NCBI GenBank assembly: GCA_001275005.1
Contig: JWZX01001448.1
Location: forward strand, 1 to 16,461
Direction of reading: 5' to 3'
DNA length: 16,461 bases
Origin: Chrysochromulina tobinii
Lineage: Eukaryota > Haptophyta > Prymnesiales > Chrysochromulinaceae
In this document: positions 15,344-16,461 of the stretch, one piece after another
Layout of the letters: each line of letters starts with the position of its first letter
Numbering within the stretch: the stretch's first letter is position 1
Position numbers and translations under genes: made by a program
The notes under the pieces: model-generated
Told to the model about the DNA's origin: nothing
Database searches by the model: none
Seen by the model: the letters and a program-made list of their open reading frames with translations, nothing else

Positions 15344-15918
15344 CGATATTGACGGGGGGGTCGCGATATCGTGGGATTCCGCGATTTCGTAGTCCGGTTA
15401 GCAATATCGTAGTACGCGCACGATATCGCGGGAGGGCGCCGATATCGCGCCCCCGTGCCGATATCGTGTGAGAGGTTGCGCTATCGTGGGTATTTGCGAT
15501 GTCGTGGGCCGCGTGGTAATATCGTATATAGGCCCGCGATATCGCACGACGCGGCGTGGTATCGTGCACACCCGCGTTATCGTGAGCGCGACGCGCGATA
15601 TCGTGGGGCGGGACCGGATATCGCCGCGTGCACCGACGATATCGCGTGTGTGTGCGATATCGTTCGCGGGGCGCGATATCGTCCCCCGCGCGCGATATCG
15701 CAGGTCCGCGTGGCAATGTCGTACGCTTTCCCACGATATCATGGGCAGGGCGTGGTATCGTGCCAACCCGCGTTATCGTGAGCGCGAGGCGCGATATCGT
15801 GCGGCCTGCGACGTTATCGCGGCCCCGTGTTGCGATATCGTGAAACCACACGATCTCGCGGCGGTGTCACGATATCGCGTGGTTTGCGCGCGATATCGTG
15901 AACCCGTCCACGATATCG
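15344..15918. repeat. 30-copy regularly spaced palindrome array (CGATATCG)
   Basis: Octamers starting at 15344, 15364, 15382, 15402, 15421, 15440, 15459, 15479, 15497, 15517, 15537, 15557, 15575, 15596, 15616, 15637, 15655, 15674, 15693, 15714, 15734, 15753, 15771, 15792, 15812, 15833, 15851, 15870, 15891 and 15911 match CGATATCG. Fifteen are exact and the rest have one or two changes. Start-to-start spacing is 18-21 bases. The base after the octamer is a pyrimidine in nearly every copy and the base before is usually a purine, extending the palindrome to RCGATATCGY. Spacers are 10-13 bases, GC-rich and mostly unlike one another, so selection or conversion appears to act on the palindrome more than on the spacer. 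Long open frames on both strands here are by-products (RDIV/RYR/DIA peptides). The array lies downstream of the Gly-rich gene. Confidence 0.95.
15553..15801. repeat. Higher-order duplication in the array, about 196-bp period
   Basis: The 53 bases from 15553 to 15605 recur at 15749-15801 with three mismatches, covering units 12-14 and 22-24, including their spacers and their variant octamers TGGTATCG and CGTTATCG. The unit starts from 15557 to 15674 each have a partner exactly 196 bases later. Units 2-6 also resemble units 8-12 at an offset of about 115 bases, so blocks of six and of ten units have been copied. Confidence 0.85.
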
Positions 15919-16022
15919 CGGGCTCCGTTAATGAGATTCCATTAGCCGTTCGCTCATAATCCCGAGTTCATACGATCTCGATAAGTATCTCGATCCGGAT
16001 CTAGTGCGAAGCGCCGCCGTCC
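15919..16022. other. AT-richer spacer after the array
   Basis: Composition drops in GC here. Degenerate array-like words (ACGATCTCG at about 15972, TATCTCGATCCGGATC at about 15986) continue without the 20-base rhythm, as if decayed array edge. No gene is seen. Confidence 0.5.
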
Positions 16023-16044
16023 ATGCTTGCATTTCCTCGGGACG

Positions 16045-16222
16045 CCGCCGCCCGCGCCTCCGCCACCGCCCTCACCACCTCCGTCGCCACCACCTTCGCC
16101 TCCGCCCTCACCGCCGCCCGCGCCTCCGCCGTCACCGCCACAACCCTGACCACCTCGGTCGCCACCACCTCCGTCGCCACCACCTCCGTCGCCACCACCT
16201 CCGTCGCCACCACCTCCGTCGC
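16045..16222. repeat. CCX-rich minisatellite with 15-bp units
   Basis: The tract is built of CCN triplets. Four exact 15-base units GCCACCACCTCCGTC occupy 16161-16220, preceded by diverged copies. Plus-strand frames read PPPSPPP-type or TTSVA-type peptides and the minus strand reads GGGGD repeats. It may encode a hydroxyproline-rich or Gly-rich linker, but the frame cannot be decided from the repeat itself. Confidence 0.8.
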
Positions 16223-16461
16223 GGCGCCTTTGACGAGATGGAGTCCAACCAGAGGCCACGGACAGAGCGACTGACCGAGGCAAGTCTCCGCCCACCGGGC
16301 AGGGCCACGGAGGCATACGACGACGTTCGCGCATCCCCCACGACCAAGCCCAGCAGCAGCAGCAGCAGCAGCAGCCCGTCAGTAGGCCTCAAGAAGGCTC
16401 CCACCAGCCGAGCACGAGATCCATCAAGCCGCCGTTGCGGCGGCGGCCGCCCTCGGTGGCG
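16132..16461 (-). CDS. Possible partial gene with Leu-rich, signal-like segment
   Basis: On the minus strand a frame is open from the right edge of the window to 16132. It reads VGAFLRPTDGLLLLLLLLGL and then VVGDARTSSYASVALPGGRR before running into the minisatellite as RRRWW repeats, which look wrong in frame. The eight leucines come from a CAG tract. The segment resembles a signal peptide or membrane helix followed by a polar mature region, but no ATG is present in this frame inside the window. A second minus frame (15954-16334) reads GGGGD repeats and could be joined by splicing. The call is weak and may be pure repeat artefact. Confidence 0.2.
   Translation of the reverse strand, partial: RHRGRPPPQRRLDGSRARLVGAFLRPTDGLLLLLLLLGLVVGDARTSSYASVALPGGRRLASVSRSVRGLWLDSISSKAPRRRWWRRRWWRRRWWRRRWWRPRWSGLWR
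16351..16374. repeat. (CAG)8 trinucleotide tract
   Basis: Eight uninterrupted CAG triplets, encoding polyleucine on the minus strand or polyglutamine on the plus strand in one frame. It is a likely polymorphic microsatellite. Confidence 0.95.

Noticed and set aside
15344-15918. CRISPR-like array (repeats with unique spacers)
   Set aside because: The repeat is only 8-10 bp and palindromic, spacers are 10-13 bp, half of the copies are imperfect, the context is eukaryotic and no cas-like gene is present.
15324-15959. Long open frames on both strands across the array (about 160-175 residues)
   Set aside because: They consist of RYR, RDIV and DIA peptides from the repeated octamer. Both strands and several frames are open at once, so this is a repeat artefact.
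1-16461. tRNA, rRNA, transposase or viral genes
   Set aside because: I looked for tRNA-like arms, rRNA-like conserved stretches and transposase or viral replication motifs in the gaps and frames and saw none that I could support.

Overview
The window looks like nuclear DNA of a GC-rich eukaryotic microalga. A haptophyte such as a Chrysochromulina or Emiliania relative is my best guess, but nothing here proves the lineage. Supporting signs are a nucleolar rRNA-processing protein (UTP23), a secreted CREG protein, ankyrin/WW and TPR proteins, long single-exon genes on both strands, AT-rich gaps between genes, many in-frame triplet-based minisatellites, and no operons, tRNAs or bacterial mobile elements. 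Several long open frames are open on both strands only because GC-rich DNA has few stop codons, and these were discarded.

Layout. At 3-1328 (+) is the 3' part of an unrecognised low-complexity, Ser/Pro/Ala-rich protein that enters from outside the window. At 1579-4109 (+) is a membrane-anchored protein of the bacterial/archaeal-type C-terminal beta-propeller family, in two overlapping frames that meet at 1938-1941 (small intron or frameshift). At 4389-4973 (+) is a small Cys-rich, possibly F-box-like protein. Then come three minus-strand genes: a secreted protein with two tandem CREG domains (5511-6725), UTP23 (7066-7866), and a 1008-residue protein with a carboxylate-clamp-type TPR domain split by an acidic Gly-rich insertion (8299-11325). 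Head-to-head with the last is a coiled-coil protein (11462-12694, +). Convergent to that is an ankyrin/coiled-coil/WW protein (13016-14071, -), which in turn is divergent from a Gly-rich basic protein (14524-15270, +).

The most unusual part is 15344-15918. It is a non-coding array of 30 copies of the palindromic octamer CGATATCG (15 exact), spaced 18-21 bp apart (mean about 19.6 bp) with dissimilar GC-rich spacers. A higher-order period of ten units, close to 196 bp, is superimposed. A Gly/Pro-type minisatellite, a CAG tract and a possible partial gene follow to the end of the window. A second curiosity is the divergent gap at 14072-14523, where six CAAGT words are followed by six ACTTG words in mirrored orientation.

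The genes do not form an obvious pathway. They read as independent eukaryotic transcription units arranged in convergent and divergent pairs.
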